Origin: Deltaproteobacteria bacterium
Lineage (GTDB): Bacteria; Myxococcota_A; UBA796; GCA-2862545
Reading direction: 5' to 3'
DNA length: 64,000 bases
Assembly: GCA_006226595.1 (NCBI GenBank)
Contig: SBGP01000104.1
Span: 1-64,000, forward strand
The translations under genes and the position numbers were made by a program. The notes beneath the pieces are model-generated. The model searched no databases, was not told the DNA's origin, and worked only from the letters and a program-made list of their open reading frames with translations. Positions 17,393-26,681 of this stretch are shown piece after piece (the stretch's first letter is position 1; the number at the start of each line of letters is the position of its first letter).

Positions 17393-19188
17393 CGCGACGC
17401 CTCCTCGGGGGGACGTCCGATGCGGTCGAGCAGGATGGCGAGCAGCACGATGGCGAAGCCCGCCTCGAAGCCCATGTCGACCTGGACCGTGTTCAGCGCG
17501 CGGACGACGGGCACGCCGAGCCCTCCGGCGCCCACCAGCGCGGCGATGACCACCATCGACAGCGAGAGCATGATGCACTGGGTGACGCCGGCCATGATGG
17601 TGGGCATCGCGTGCGGAAGCTCGACCTTGAACAGCCGCTGGGTGGGGGTCGCGCCAAACGCATCGACCGCGTCCAGCAGCGGGCGGGGCACCGAGGTGAT
17701 GCCCAGGTGGGTCAGTCGAATCGGGGCGGGCAGCGCGAAGATCACCGTCGAGATCAGCCCCGGCACGACGCCCAGTCCGAACAGCACCATGGTGGGGATG
17801 AGGTAGACGAAGGTCGGCAGCGTCTGCATCAGGTCGAGGAGTGGCCGCATCGCGGCGTGGAGCCGTGGTCGGTGGGCGGCGGCGATGCCGAGCGGCACAC
17901 CGATGACCGTGGAGAGCAGGGTCGCGATGAACACCAGCGACAGGGTCTCGAGGGTGGCGGCCCAGTAGCCGAGGTTCATGATGAACAGGAGGGAGCCGAC
18001 CACGAGGACGACGAGCTTCCAGCTGCGGTGGAGCACCCAGGCGAGCAAGGCGGTGAGCAGGATGAGCAGGGGTGCGGGCAGCCAGTTCAGCAGGGCGGTC
18101 GTGCCGTCGATGGCGGCGCCCAGCGCCGAGGACACCGCGTTGACGAGCCCTCCGCCGTAGGCCTGGATGAAGTCGATACCCGCGGCGAAGGCGGCGCCGA
18201 GCGGGATCTTGTAGCGCCGTACCCGGTCCTCGAAGGTCCGCGGTGCATCGGCTTCCTCGGCCTCGGCGGTGCCATGGGCGAAGGGCTGCACCCCGTCGAG
18301 CCAGGCGTCGCGCTGGTCGGGGTGGGCGGCGAGGTACTCGGCGGCGGCGGCCTCGGGCGCGAGCTTGCGGTCGAGGATGGCGCCCATCAGGGTGCTCTCC
18401 ATCGCCGGCGTGAACACGAGGTTGTCGAGCAGCTTGCCGACGTTGGGGCACTGCTCGAGGTAGCCGGCGCGGACGTTGGTGTAGACCGTCGCGCCCCCGA
18501 AGTCCGGGCCGAAGCTGTCGTCGCCGCCGGTGAGGTAGCGCATCTCGAAGCGCGTGTTCATCGGGTGCGGCGCCCAGCCCAGGAACACGATGGGCTCGCG
18601 GGCGTCCACCTTGCGCGCGACCTGCGACAGCATGCCCTGCTCGCTCGACTCCACCAGCTCGAAGGCGCCCAGGCCGAAGTCGTTGTGCTCGATCAGCCCG
18701 AGGATGAGCCGATTGCCGTCGTTTCCGGGCTCGATGCCGTAGATCTTGCCGTCCAGAGGCTCGGCGAAGCGCTGGATATCAGCGAAGTCGGCGAGCCCGG
18801 CCTCATGCGTGTAGAGCGGCACCGCGAGGGTGTACTTGGCCCCCTCGAGGTTGGCGCGCACCACCTCGACCGACCCATCGGCGACATAGGCTTCCCGGTC
18901 GTTGGCCATCGACGGCATCCAGTTGCCGAGGAACACGTCGATGTCGCCGTTCTGCATCGAGGCGTACGTGACCGGCACCGAGAGCATGGTCGTCTCGGGC
19001 TCGTAGCCGAGCTCCCGCAGCAGGTGGCTCGCGACGCCGGTGGTCGCGGTGACGTCGGTCCAGCCGATGTCTGCGAAGCGCACGGCGCCACACGAGGCCG
19101 GGTCGGACTCCTGGGCCGCCGCCGGGGCCGCGCAGAGGGTGGCCGCGGCAAGCAGGGCGAGCGTCCGGGTCGCGGAGACGCCGGGCAT
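17389..19188 (-). CDS. Fused substrate-binding protein and permease of a choline/betaine ABC importer
   Basis: 599 residues from the ATG at 19186-19188, which starts a clean signal peptide (SATRTLALLAAATLCAAPAAA). Residues ~25-300 form an OpuAC/ChoX-type binding domain; GWTDVTATTGVASHLL and SVPVTYASMQNGDIDVFLGN closely follow choline-binding ChoX proteins. Residues ~330-590 form a ProW/OpuAB-type permease with the EAA-like loop LLDAVDAFGATPTQRLFKVELP. Binding protein-permease fusions are known in this family, but usually with the binding domain at the C-terminus. The import substrate is probably choline or glycine betaine for osmoprotection. Confidence 0.9.
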   Translation of the reverse strand: MPGVSATRTLALLAAATLCAAPAAAQESDPASCGAVRFADIGWTDVTATTGVASHLLRELGYEPETTMLSVPVTYASMQNGDIDVFLGNWMPSMANDREAYVADGSVEVVRANLEGAKYTLAVPLYTHEAGLADFADIQRFAEPLDGKIYGIEPGNDGNRLILGLIEHNDFGLGAFELVESSEQGMLSQVARKVDAREPIVFLGWAPHPMNTRFEMRYLTGGDDSFGPDFGGATVYTNVRAGYLEQCPNVGKLLDNLVFTPAMESTLMGAILDRKLAPEAAAAEYLAAHPDQRDAWLDGVQPFAHGTAEAEEADAPRTFEDRVRRYKIPLGAAFAAGIDFIQAYGGGLVNAVSSALGAAIDGTTALLNWLPAPLLILLTALLAWVLHRSWKLVVLVVGSLLFIMNLGYWAATLETLSLVFIATLLSTVIGVPLGIAAAHRPRLHAAMRPLLDLMQTLPTFVYLIPTMVLFGLGVVPGLISTVIFALPAPIRLTHLGITSVPRPLLDAVDAFGATPTQRLFKVELPHAMPTIMAGVTQCIMLSLSMVVIAALVGAGGLGVPVVRALNTVQVDMGFEAGFAIVLLAILLDRIGRPPEEASR

Positions 19189-19349
19189 GCTACTCGTTCC
19201 GTTCCATCGCCTCAGCCTAGCAGGCGCGTCCATGGGCGGGGCCCACCATACGCGCCGTCGCTGTCGGTGCAGGCGCGTCTCTCGTCATGAGGGTTCAGCC
19301 ACACCCGGGACGACAACGGCGACGAACGGCGATCAGGAGACCACTCGAA

Positions 19350-21332
19350 CTATTCTGGCAACCGGCCGAGCCACGCCCGCACGTCGTTCATGCGAAAGGG
19401 CTTGTGAAGGACCTCGACGTCATCGAGGGCGTCTGGCAGCTCGTCGGGGGCGTAGCCCGTAATCATCAGCACGGGCAGATGGGGCGCATAACGGCGGGCC
19501 ACGCTCGCGACTTCGGTGCCGCGGGCCCCCTCCAGGACCACATCCGTAATCACGGCCTGTGGGCGGTGGTGCTCAAGCCAAGCGATGGCGGCGTGGCCGT
19601 TGGTGAGGTGGGTGACCTGGTGCCCTTCCTGGCGAAGGACCTCGAGCAGCAAGGTCGCCACCATGCGGTCGTCCTCGATGAGGAGGACGTTGCGCGCCGC
19701 GCCCCCAGCGGCTGGCTCGGCCTGAGATCCGGGGGGCACACTCGGCTGCGGGGCCTGATCCAGCGGTAGCAGGACACAGAAAGTACTGCCCCGACCGACC
19801 TCGCTCTCCACGTCGATGGTGCCACCGTACTCCTCCACGATGCCATGACACATCGCGAGGCCAAGGCCCGTGCCCTGGTGCTCGTCCTTGGTGGTGAAGA
19901 AGGGGTCGAAGATGTGCCGCAGCACCGAGGCCGGAATGCCCGCCCCCGTGTCTTCGACGAACAGCGCGGCCGAGGGTTCGTGGTCGAGTGTGGCCGCCGC
20001 CGTGCGTATCGAGAGCCTTCCGCCGTCCGGCATCGCGTCTCTCGCGTTCACGGCCAGGTTCATCACCACTTGCTCGATCTGGGTCGCATCAGCGCGAACC
20101 CAGAGCACCTCGTCGACCTGGATGTCGAGAGCGATGTCCTCGCCCAGGAGGCGCTCGATGAGGCTCGCACTCTCGCGCACCGTCGCGGAGAGGTCGATCA
20201 CTCGCGGCCGAGTGGGCAAGCGGCGGCTGAAGGCAAGCAGCTGACGCGTGAGGTTCGCAGCCCGTGATGCGGCCGACTCGAGGGTATCGAGTCGCTGGTG
20301 CTGGCTCTGATGCGTCAGCTCCAGGCGCAGTAGCTCCGAGGAGCCGAGGATGGCGGTGAGTAGATTGTTGAAGTCGTGCGCGACCCCACCCGCCAGCCGG
20401 CCGAGGCTCTCGAGGCGGTCCGAACGCTGCAGGCGTCGCTCGAGCTCACGGCGCTCGGTGTGGTCGGCTGCGATGCCCGTGACTCGAATCGGTTGGCCGT
20501 CTTCGAAGAGGACCTGCCCCCGGCACTGTAGCCAGTGCACGGTGCCGTCGTCCCAGCAGACGCGGTGCTCGACGAAGTAGTCTCCGCCGGCGAGTATCGC
20601 GTCCTCGAGGGCCTCTCCGAGGAGCGGCCGATCTTCGGGGTGAATCAGCGCCATATAGGTGTCGAGGTCGGGGGGCTGCCAGCCCTCGGGCTTGCCGAAG
20701 AGGGGGCCCACGTCCGCGGACCAGCGAACGGAGTCCTCGCGCATATCCCACGCCCAATCCCCGACCGCCGCGGCCCGCAGCGCGATGCGCACCTCGCGTT
20801 CCCGACGCCGAAGGCGTTCCTCGGTGGCGCGCAAGCGGGCCGACTGACGTGCCAGCGCGACCAGATCGCCGATCGACGCCGCAAACGACTTCTCCGGTTC
20901 GGTCCACGAGCGCGGTGCGCCGCGGGACTCGTGGCAGACCACACCCGCCATTGCGCCGCCGATCAGGATGGGGGCGTCGAGCATGGCGCCGATGTTCAGA
21001 GGCACGAGGTAGCCCTCGGCCAGGCCGCGGGTGCGCGGATCGTTGGGCGCGTCGTCGACGGCGACCACCCGCGCCCCCGAGATGGCCTCGAAGTACTCGG
21101 GACAATCCGCAAACGCGAGGAAGGCCCCGGTCTCGACGATGCCCGTGCTCACGTCGAACAGGTGCTCGCAGCGGATGCCGTCGTCGTGCAGGTCCCAGAA
21201 CGAGACGCGGTCCGATCGCAGCGCACGACTCGCGGCTTCGGCAAGGGCCTGAAGCGCGTCCTCGAGCGAGCCTCCCGCCCAGCGGGGGTCGCGCACGATG
21301 TCGTGGAGCACGTGGGTGAACGGATTCGCCAT
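19350..21332 (-). CDS. GAF-PAS hybrid histidine kinase with receiver domain
   Basis: 660 residues from the ATG at 21330-21332; a GTG five codons upstream is possible. GAF domain (~20-150), PAS domain (~170-290, with the PAC-like FEDGQPIRVTGIAADHTERR), H-box GGVAHDFNNLL (His ~321), ATPase domain (N-box MNLAVNARDAMPDGG, DTGAGIP, GTGLGLAM) and a C-terminal receiver (~547-660) with phospho-Asp in AVITDVVLEG. The protein is soluble. No dedicated response regulator is adjacent. Its 5' end faces the hemerythrin gene across 256 bp. Confidence 0.93.
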   Translation of the reverse strand: MANPFTHVLHDIVRDPRWAGGSLEDALQALAEAASRALRSDRVSFWDLHDDGIRCEHLFDVSTGIVETGAFLAFADCPEYFEAISGARVVAVDDAPNDPRTRGLAEGYLVPLNIGAMLDAPILIGGAMAGVVCHESRGAPRSWTEPEKSFAASIGDLVALARQSARLRATEERLRRREREVRIALRAAAVGDWAWDMREDSVRWSADVGPLFGKPEGWQPPDLDTYMALIHPEDRPLLGEALEDAILAGGDYFVEHRVCWDDGTVHWLQCRGQVLFEDGQPIRVTGIAADHTERRELERRLQRSDRLESLGRLAGGVAHDFNNLLTAILGSSELLRLELTHQSQHQRLDTLESAASRAANLTRQLLAFSRRLPTRPRVIDLSATVRESASLIERLLGEDIALDIQVDEVLWVRADATQIEQVVMNLAVNARDAMPDGGRLSIRTAAATLDHEPSAALFVEDTGAGIPASVLRHIFDPFFTTKDEHQGTGLGLAMCHGIVEEYGGTIDVESEVGRGSTFCVLLPLDQAPQPSVPPGSQAEPAAGGAARNVLLIEDDRMVATLLLEVLRQEGHQVTHLTNGHAAIAWLEHHRPQAVITDVVLEGARGTEVASVARRYAPHLPVLMITGYAPDELPDALDDVEVLHKPFRMNDVRAWLGRLPE

Positions 21333-21514
21333 ATGTCCAGTATGCACCGCAGCGACGACTCGATGGGTGCCTTCGTGGCTCGGGTCGATGGCACCGCGCG
21401 GCGATCAGGCTCTACCCGCACCTCCGGCATGGCCAGCCGTCCACCACGAACGCCCGCTGGAGCGCCCGCTGCCTCGCGGTTGAAGCGGGCCCTCGGATCC
21501 GCCCTCAACTTTTT

Positions 21515-21545
21515 TGGCGCACTTCCGAACCCCCTGTCGCAGGGG
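21515..21545 (+). promoter_or_regulatory. Shared promoter-like motif, copy A (hemerythrin gene)
   Basis: TGGCGCACTT followed after 9 bases by CTGTCGCAGGGG. The same two blocks with identical spacing occur at 22359, 30121 and, on the minus strand, 30109-30080. The motif lies 43 bp before the ATG at 21589. The two-block form resembles a -35/-10 promoter for an alternative sigma factor. The 240 bp around it, between divergent genes, hold nothing else I can identify. Confidence 0.55.
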
Positions 21546-21588
21546 TGGGTGACGGCCGATGCGGCTGCCCACGTTCACGGAGGTTCCC

Positions 21589-22251
21589 ATGTCCCAGTTC
21601 AACGTCCGCCCCTTCGCCTTCATGCGTCTGACCCACGAAGCCCTGCGGGAAGGCATCCTCGCGCTCCAGGCCCACGCGGACGACGGCGACCTCGCCGCCG
21701 TGAACGACGAGTACGTCCGCCTCCGTGCGGTCATCGACATCCACGCCGCACAGGAGGAGGGCCGGTTCTTCCCCCTGCTCGACGAGCTGTTCGACGGTGC
21801 GGTCGCCAAGGCCGGCCTGCGCGAAGCCCACGAGCGCGAGGAGTCTCACCAGGCCGCCTTCGAAGGCGCCCTCGCCGTGCGGGATGTCCGCGCGGTTCGC
21901 GAAGCCCTCGCCGCCTGGGCCGTGTCCTTCGAGGCCCACCTCGCGGATGAGGAGGCCGTCATGATGCCGCTGACCCAGCGCGTGGCCCCGACGCTGGAGG
22001 GACGCGCGGCAGCCGTTCGCACGCTGCTCGAGGTCGACTGGGACGGCCTGCGCACCCACCACCTGCCCTACGTCGTCCGTACGCTGGCGGCGACCCGGCC
22101 GTTCGGCCCCACCCGCATGTTCATCGCGGCCCTCCAGCTCGCCGCCGGCGAGCGCTACGGCGAGCTCGCGCCGGTGGTCGAAGACGCACTGCCCGCCGCC
22201 CTGCGCGACCAGCTCAGCGCCCTCGGCCACCTGCCCGGCAGGGCTGCGTGA
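21589..22251 (+). CDS. Hemerythrin-like (HHE) domain protein
   Basis: 220 residues. The start ATG has ACGGAGG seven bases upstream; the frame opens ten codons earlier without a ribosome-binding site. The N-terminal ~130 residues form a four-helix HHE domain with candidate iron ligands in MRLTHEALREG, IDIHAAQEEGRFFP, EREESHQAAFE and FEAHLADEEAVMMP. The C-terminal ~85 residues are Ala/Leu-rich helices. Hemerythrins of this kind bind oxygen or NO or protect iron. The gene has copy A of the shared promoter-like motif and the same leader (GGAGGTTCCCATGTCC) as the next gene. Confidence 0.82.
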   Translation: MSQFNVRPFAFMRLTHEALREGILALQAHADDGDLAAVNDEYVRLRAVIDIHAAQEEGRFFPLLDELFDGAVAKAGLREAHEREESHQAAFEGALAVRDVRAVREALAAWAVSFEAHLADEEAVMMPLTQRVAPTLEGRAAAVRTLLEVDWDGLRTHHLPYVVRTLAATRPFGPTRMFIAALQLAAGERYGELAPVVEDALPAALRDQLSALGHLPGRAA

Positions 22252-22358
22252 GTCCAGGGCGTTCGCGCCGGGCCGACCGACATCACCTCGACCGACGACG
22301 CCTTGCTCCCTGGAGCGAGGCGTTCCTCGTTGAGGAGCCAAGAAAAGATCGACGGCCT

Positions 22359-22388
22359 TGGCACAGTTTCCGACGACTCGTCGCAGGG
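22359..22388 (+). promoter_or_regulatory. Shared promoter-like motif, copy B (exported protein gene)
   Basis: TGGCACAGTT followed after 9 bases by TCGTCGCAGGG, 20 bp before the ATG at 22409. It is the second of four copies with identical block spacing. The downstream leader is also nearly identical to that of the hemerythrin gene. Confidence 0.55.
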
Positions 22389-22408
22389 CTTGGTGAACGG
22401 AGGTTCCC

Positions 22409-23215
22409 ATGTCCAAGCTCGCGCTCCTCGCCCTCGCGACTCTCGCTGCCGCCCCGCTGCTCGGCCAGGTCGCGAGCAACGCGGTCACGGCGGACATTCG
22501 CCCCGAGGACTTCGTGGGGCAGGCGGAGGATGCGGACCGGCAGGCACGCGGCCGAGCCATCGCCGAGCGCGGCGTGCTGGCCCAGGGCGGCCGAGCGCTC
22601 TGGGACCGGCAGCAGTCCCTGCACCTCGCCATCTCCGACGACTGGGACCTCACCCCGTTCCGCATGTACATGCCGCTCGCAGAGGACCAGGTGTCGTTCG
22701 AGGGCGACATCGACCTGCATCACGACCTGGGCGAGTCCTCCTGGACGATCACGAGCGGGAGCGCGGCCGGAAGCCAGTTCGGCGTCCACAACGGTCGAGC
22801 CTGGAAGGGAAGCCAGGAGGCGAACGCAGGTCCGGGCGTGCAGTTCTTCGCGCCCACCATGGAATTCCTCCCCACACTGGCCTTCCACGTCGGCTCCGCG
22901 GACGTCGTGTCCTACGTCGACACGGTGCAGCGCGACGGCGAGGCCTACGACCGGGTGTTCGTGACCTGGGGAGACCCCGAGACGCCCACCGCGACCATGG
23001 ACCAATACCTGGTCTACTACGCACAGGACACGGGCCTGCTGACCTACCTCGAGTGCACCGTGCGGGACTTCGGCCCCTTCGTCACGGGGTCGGTGCACTA
23101 CGGTGCATGGACCAGCGATGACCTGTCGCTTCCGACCGAATACGCCATGCATCTCATAGACCTCGCTGGACCGCGGGTGCATCGCGTGACCCTCGACCGG
23201 GTCGCCTGGCGATGA
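22409..23215 (+). CDS. Uncharacterised exported protein
   Basis: 268 residues with a signal peptide (MSKLALLALATLAAAPLLGQ). The mature part (~25-268) is rich in Asp, Tyr and Trp and has alternating beta-type patterns (TWGDPETPTATMDQYLVYYA, YVDTVQRDGEAYDRVFVTW) of the kind seen in periplasmic lipid-binding or lipoprotein-carrier folds. I recognise no family with confidence. It sits behind copy B of the shared motif with a strong GGAGG, and its TGA is 65 bp before the preferred start of the histidine kinase. Confidence 0.78.
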   Translation: MSKLALLALATLAAAPLLGQVASNAVTADIRPEDFVGQAEDADRQARGRAIAERGVLAQGGRALWDRQQSLHLAISDDWDLTPFRMYMPLAEDQVSFEGDIDLHHDLGESSWTITSGSAAGSQFGVHNGRAWKGSQEANAGPGVQFFAPTMEFLPTLAFHVGSADVVSYVDTVQRDGEAYDRVFVTWGDPETPTATMDQYLVYYAQDTGLLTYLECTVRDFGPFVTGSVHYGAWTSDDLSLPTEYAMHLIDLAGPRVHRVTLDRVAWR

Positions 23216-23230
23216 GCATCGGCCTGAGGT

Positions 23231-23264
23231 ATCGAAGCCCGTCATACGGCGGGTCGAAGCCCGT
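23231..23264 (+). repeat. Direct repeat with hairpin before the histidine kinase gene
   Basis: Two copies of TCGAAGCCCGTCA (23231-23243 and 23252-23264) lie 8 bases apart between the exported protein gene and the histidine kinase GTG at 23281. The first copy also forms a short CCGT-cat-ACGG hairpin. The repeat could be an operator or an attenuating structure in the leader. It is short, so its significance is uncertain. Confidence 0.35.
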
Positions 23265-23280
23265 CAGTCGGAGGACCCTC

Positions 23281-24879
23281 GTGAACGATCTGCTCGCACG
23301 CATCGGCGCCATCGCAGACCGACCAGGCGATGACGACGAGACCAAGCTCAAGCACCGCATCCTGGTGTTCGCGGGCGTCCTGATGAGCGGCGGTGGCCTG
23401 CTGTGGGGCACGATCACCTTCGTGTTCGGGCTGTACTGGGAGTCGTCGGTTCCGTTCGCCTACGTCGTGCTCACCGCGATCAACTTCCTCATCCTGTGGC
23501 GGACGAAGAGCTTCCCGGCGGCACGGTTCTTCCAGGTAGCGATCAGCCTGCTGCTGCCCTTCGCGTTCCAGTGGGTGCTCGGCGGCTTCGTGACCAGCGG
23601 CGCCATGATGATCTGGGCGATGCTGTGCCTGCTTGGTTCGCTCACGTTCGAAGAGGCCAAGTCCACGTTTCAGTGGCTCGGCATGTTCATCCTCCTCACG
23701 ATCGCCTCCGGCATCCTCGAGCCGCACCTCGTCCCCCCCGAGGCGATTCGCGAAGCGTGGCTCTCCACCCTGTTCTGGATGATGAACCTCATTGTCGTGA
23801 CCAGTGTCGTCTTCGGGCTGACCCTGTTCTTCGTGCGACAGCGCAAGGTTGCCATCGACGAGCTGGCGGTCCGCAACCGACAGATCGCCGAGAGCCAGCA
23901 GGCACTGGTCCAGAGCGAGAAACTGGCTGCGCTGGGGCAGCTCGTCGCGGGCGTTGCCCATGAGCTCAACACGCCGCTCGGCGCCATCAACGCCTCGGTA
24001 GACAACCTCGAGCACGCCATCGGGCACGCGCTGACGGCGATTCCCGGCATCATCCTCGACACGACGGACGAGGAGAAGGCCGCCCTGCTGATGATGATCG
24101 TCAAGGCGAGCACGCACCCGGTGTACCTCTCCTCCCGCGAAGAGCGCGCCGCTCGCCGGAAGCTCCGGAAGTCCCTGGAGGCCGAGGAGCTCGCGGAGGC
24201 CGTCGCGATGGTGGACCTGCTCGTCGACCTCGGGGTGCACGAGTACGACCCCGCGCTTCGCCCGGCGCTCGACTCGCCGCGGACCAAGCGCATCGTGAAG
24301 CTGGCGCACGACTTCTCCGCGATGCGCCGCAGTAGCGGCAACATCAAGGTGGCGGCCGAGCGCTCCGCGAAGATCGTATTCGCGCTCAAGTCCTACGCGC
24401 ATCCCGGCGGGAGCGGTGAGTGCACCACCGGCGACCTCGGCGAGCACCTCGATACGGTGCTGACGCTGTACCACAACAAGATGAAGCGGGGCGTCGAGGT
24501 CACTCGCGACTACTGCGACAATGCGGTCATCGACGCGCGACACGACCAGCTCAACCAGGTGTGGACCAACCTCGTGCACAACGCGATCCAAGCCATGGAC
24601 TTCGAGGGCAAGCTGATCATCGCGGTGGTCGAGGTCGACGACGGCGTCGAGGTACGGGTGACCGACACGGGCCCCGGCATCCCTCCGGAGGTCCAGGACC
24701 GCATCTTCGAGCCCTTCTACACCACCAAGGCGGCGGGGGAAGGCAGCGGGCTCGGCCTGTCGATCTGCAAGGACATCGTCGACCGCCACCAGGGACGGAT
24801 GTCGGTCGAGAGCCGGCCCGGCCACACCCAGTTCACCGTATTCCTGCATCGCAAGTGTGCCTTCGAGGAGGCTGCGTGA
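23281..24879 (+). CDS. Membrane sensor histidine kinase
   Basis: 532 residues from the GTG at 23281, which has CGGAGG seven bases upstream; an in-frame ATG at 23212 overlaps the previous stop but lacks that site. About five to six transmembrane helices (~25-190) form the sensor. A short coiled linker leads to SEKLAALGQLVAGVAHELNT (His 227). An unusually long helical insert (~250-360) separates the two dimerisation helices. The ATPase domain has the N-box NLVHNAIQAMD, DTGPGIPP and GEGSGLGLS. The stop overlaps the response regulator start by four bases (GTGA), so the two are a cognate pair. Confidence 0.92.
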   Translation: MNDLLARIGAIADRPGDDDETKLKHRILVFAGVLMSGGGLLWGTITFVFGLYWESSVPFAYVVLTAINFLILWRTKSFPAARFFQVAISLLLPFAFQWVLGGFVTSGAMMIWAMLCLLGSLTFEEAKSTFQWLGMFILLTIASGILEPHLVPPEAIREAWLSTLFWMMNLIVVTSVVFGLTLFFVRQRKVAIDELAVRNRQIAESQQALVQSEKLAALGQLVAGVAHELNTPLGAINASVDNLEHAIGHALTAIPGIILDTTDEEKAALLMMIVKASTHPVYLSSREERAARRKLRKSLEAEELAEAVAMVDLLVDLGVHEYDPALRPALDSPRTKRIVKLAHDFSAMRRSSGNIKVAAERSAKIVFALKSYAHPGGSGECTTGDLGEHLDTVLTLYHNKMKRGVEVTRDYCDNAVIDARHDQLNQVWTNLVHNAIQAMDFEGKLIIAVVEVDDGVEVRVTDTGPGIPPEVQDRIFEPFYTTKAAGEGSGLGLSICKDIVDRHQGRMSVESRPGHTQFTVFLHRKCAFEEAA

Positions 24880-25268
24880 GTGAAGCCGCTTTCGTGCTCG
24901 TAGATGACGACAAGATCGTGCTCGACTCCCTGCGGGGCCAGCTACGCCGCGCATTCGGACCCGGCTACGTCTACGAGACTGCCGAGAACGTGTCCGAGGC
25001 CTGGGAGGTCATCGACGAGCTCCACGACGACGGCCTGCGCACGGTAGTGGTCGTCTCCGACTGGCTGATGCCGGGCGTTCGCGGCGACGAGTTCCTCCGC
25101 GACGTGCGCGCCCGCTTTCCCGACATCGTGCGCATCCTGCTCACCGGGCAAGCCGATGAGGATGCGATCGAGCGCGCCCATCGCGATGCCAAGGTCGCGG
25201 AGGTCTTCTACAAGCCGTGGAACATCGACGAGCTGGCAGGTGCCATCCGACGCGAGCTCCCAGAATGA
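24876..25268 (+). CDS. Single-domain response regulator
   Basis: 130 residues, a receiver domain alone. Acidic cluster VLVDDD (~6-11), phospho-Asp in VVVVSDWLMPG (~55), conserved Thr in RILLTGQA and Lys in VFYKPWNID. GAGGAGG precedes the GTG start. The gene overlaps the kinase upstream (GTGA) and the receiver-cyclase downstream (ATGA). A stand-alone receiver between a kinase and another receiver may act as a phosphate sink or relay. Confidence 0.93.
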   Translation: MSEAAFVLVDDDKIVLDSLRGQLRRAFGPGYVYETAENVSEAWEVIDELHDDGLRTVVVVSDWLMPGVRGDEFLRDVRARFPDIVRILLTGQADEDAIERAHRDAKVAEVFYKPWNIDELAGAIRRELPE

Positions 25269-26569
25269 GCACCCGTAGGGCCATCCTGTGCGTCGACGAC
25301 GAGCGCATTATCCTGACCAGCTTGCGCGCACAGCTTCGACGCCGGTTCCCCGACGATCTCGAGATCGAGACCGCCGAGGACGGAACCGAGGGCCTCGAGG
25401 TCCTCGAGGAGCTCATCGCGGACGGCGTCGAGGTGCCCCTGGTCATCTCGGACCAGCTGATGCCCGGCATGCGCGGCGAAGAGTTCCTTGCCGAGGTGCA
25501 CCGCAGACTACCGGACACCCTCACCGTCCTCCTCACCGGCCAGGCCACGGCCGAAGCTGTCGGGCAGGCGGTCAACACGGCGCGTCTGTACCGCTTCATC
25601 GGCAAGCCATGGACCGAGGACGACCTGGCCATGACCGTGCGCGAAGCGCTGCGTGCCTGGAACCAGACCCACCAGATCCGCCTTCGCGATGCCGAGCTCC
25701 AGCAGGCGCACAAGGCGTCGCTGCGCTTCGTGCCTCGCGAGTTCCTGGGCCTGCTCGGCCGCGAGAAGCTCGTCGACGTGCGCTACGGCGATCACGTCGA
25801 GCGCGAGATGCACATCTTGTTCGCCGACATGCGTGGGTTCACGGCGCTGGTCGAGGGCAAGGGCCCCGCGGAGTCCTTCGCATTCATCAACGACTACATG
25901 CAGCTGCTCGACCGCTCGATCCGAGATCACCACGGGTTCATCAGCAACATCGAAGGTGACGCGGTGCTCGGCCTGTTCGGCGGGACCGCAGACCAGGCCG
26001 TTCGCGCCGGCGTGGAAGCCCACCGGGAGCTGAGTGCCTGGAACACGCGCAGGGCCACCACGGGCGAGGCGCCAATCCACATGGGGGTCGGCGTCAACTC
26101 GGGCCCACTGCTGCTCGGCACCATCGGTGGCGAAGACCGCCTGCAGTGTGACGTCGTGGGCGATGCGGTGAATCTGGGCTCGCGGGTCGAGAGCCTCACC
26201 AAGGTCTACCAGACCGAGATGCTGATCACCGACACCACCGAACGCCAGCTGACCGAGCCCTGGTTGCTCCGCCGCGTCGACCGCGTCCGAGCCAAGGGCA
26301 AGACCCACGCCGTGACGCTGTACGAGGTGCTCGATGCCCTCGATGACGAGCGGCGAGAAGCGCGACGCCGCACTGCCGACGCTTACGCGCAAGCCCGGGA
26401 AGCCTACGAGCGGGGCGACATCGCGGCGGCCACGGTCGGATTCGCCACGGTTGTGGCGGACGATCCCACCGATGGCGCGGCCTGGCTGCACACGGACCGC
26501 TGCGCGCGCCTCGCGGGGACCGAGCTACCTGAAGACTGGGACGGCACCACGCGCATGCACAGGAAGTAG
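25265..26569 (+). CDS. Receiver-domain class III adenylate/guanylate cyclase
   Basis: 434 residues. Receiver domain (~5-125) with phospho-Asp in PLVISDQLMPG and Lys in FIGKPWTEDD, then a class III cyclase domain (~175-350). Metal-binding Asp residues lie in HILFADMRGFTALVEGKGP and SNIEGDAVLGLFGG, and the transition-state Asn/Arg pair in VVGDAVNLGSRVES. The adenine-selecting Asp is present in LQCDVVGD, but the usual partner Lys position (SNIEGD) is Asn. The C-terminal ~60 residues are a TPR-like helical tail. Cyclase activity is probably controlled by phosphorylation from the adjacent kinase. Confidence 0.92.
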   Translation: MSTRRAILCVDDERIILTSLRAQLRRRFPDDLEIETAEDGTEGLEVLEELIADGVEVPLVISDQLMPGMRGEEFLAEVHRRLPDTLTVLLTGQATAEAVGQAVNTARLYRFIGKPWTEDDLAMTVREALRAWNQTHQIRLRDAELQQAHKASLRFVPREFLGLLGREKLVDVRYGDHVEREMHILFADMRGFTALVEGKGPAESFAFINDYMQLLDRSIRDHHGFISNIEGDAVLGLFGGTADQAVRAGVEAHRELSAWNTRRATTGEAPIHMGVGVNSGPLLLGTIGGEDRLQCDVVGDAVNLGSRVESLTKVYQTEMLITDTTERQLTEPWLLRRVDRVRAKGKTHAVTLYEVLDALDDERREARRRTADAYAQAREAYERGDIAAATVGFATVVADDPTDGAAWLHTDRCARLAGTELPEDWDGTTRMHRK

Positions 26570-26681
26570 GCCGCGCGAGTGCTACCGTCTCCCGCGTCGA
26601 GGAGGCACAGCGGGCATCTGGCGAGCCATCGTCGACTCGGGAACCCGCGCCGAGGGGCTCGACCCTTCGGACGCGAAGCAC

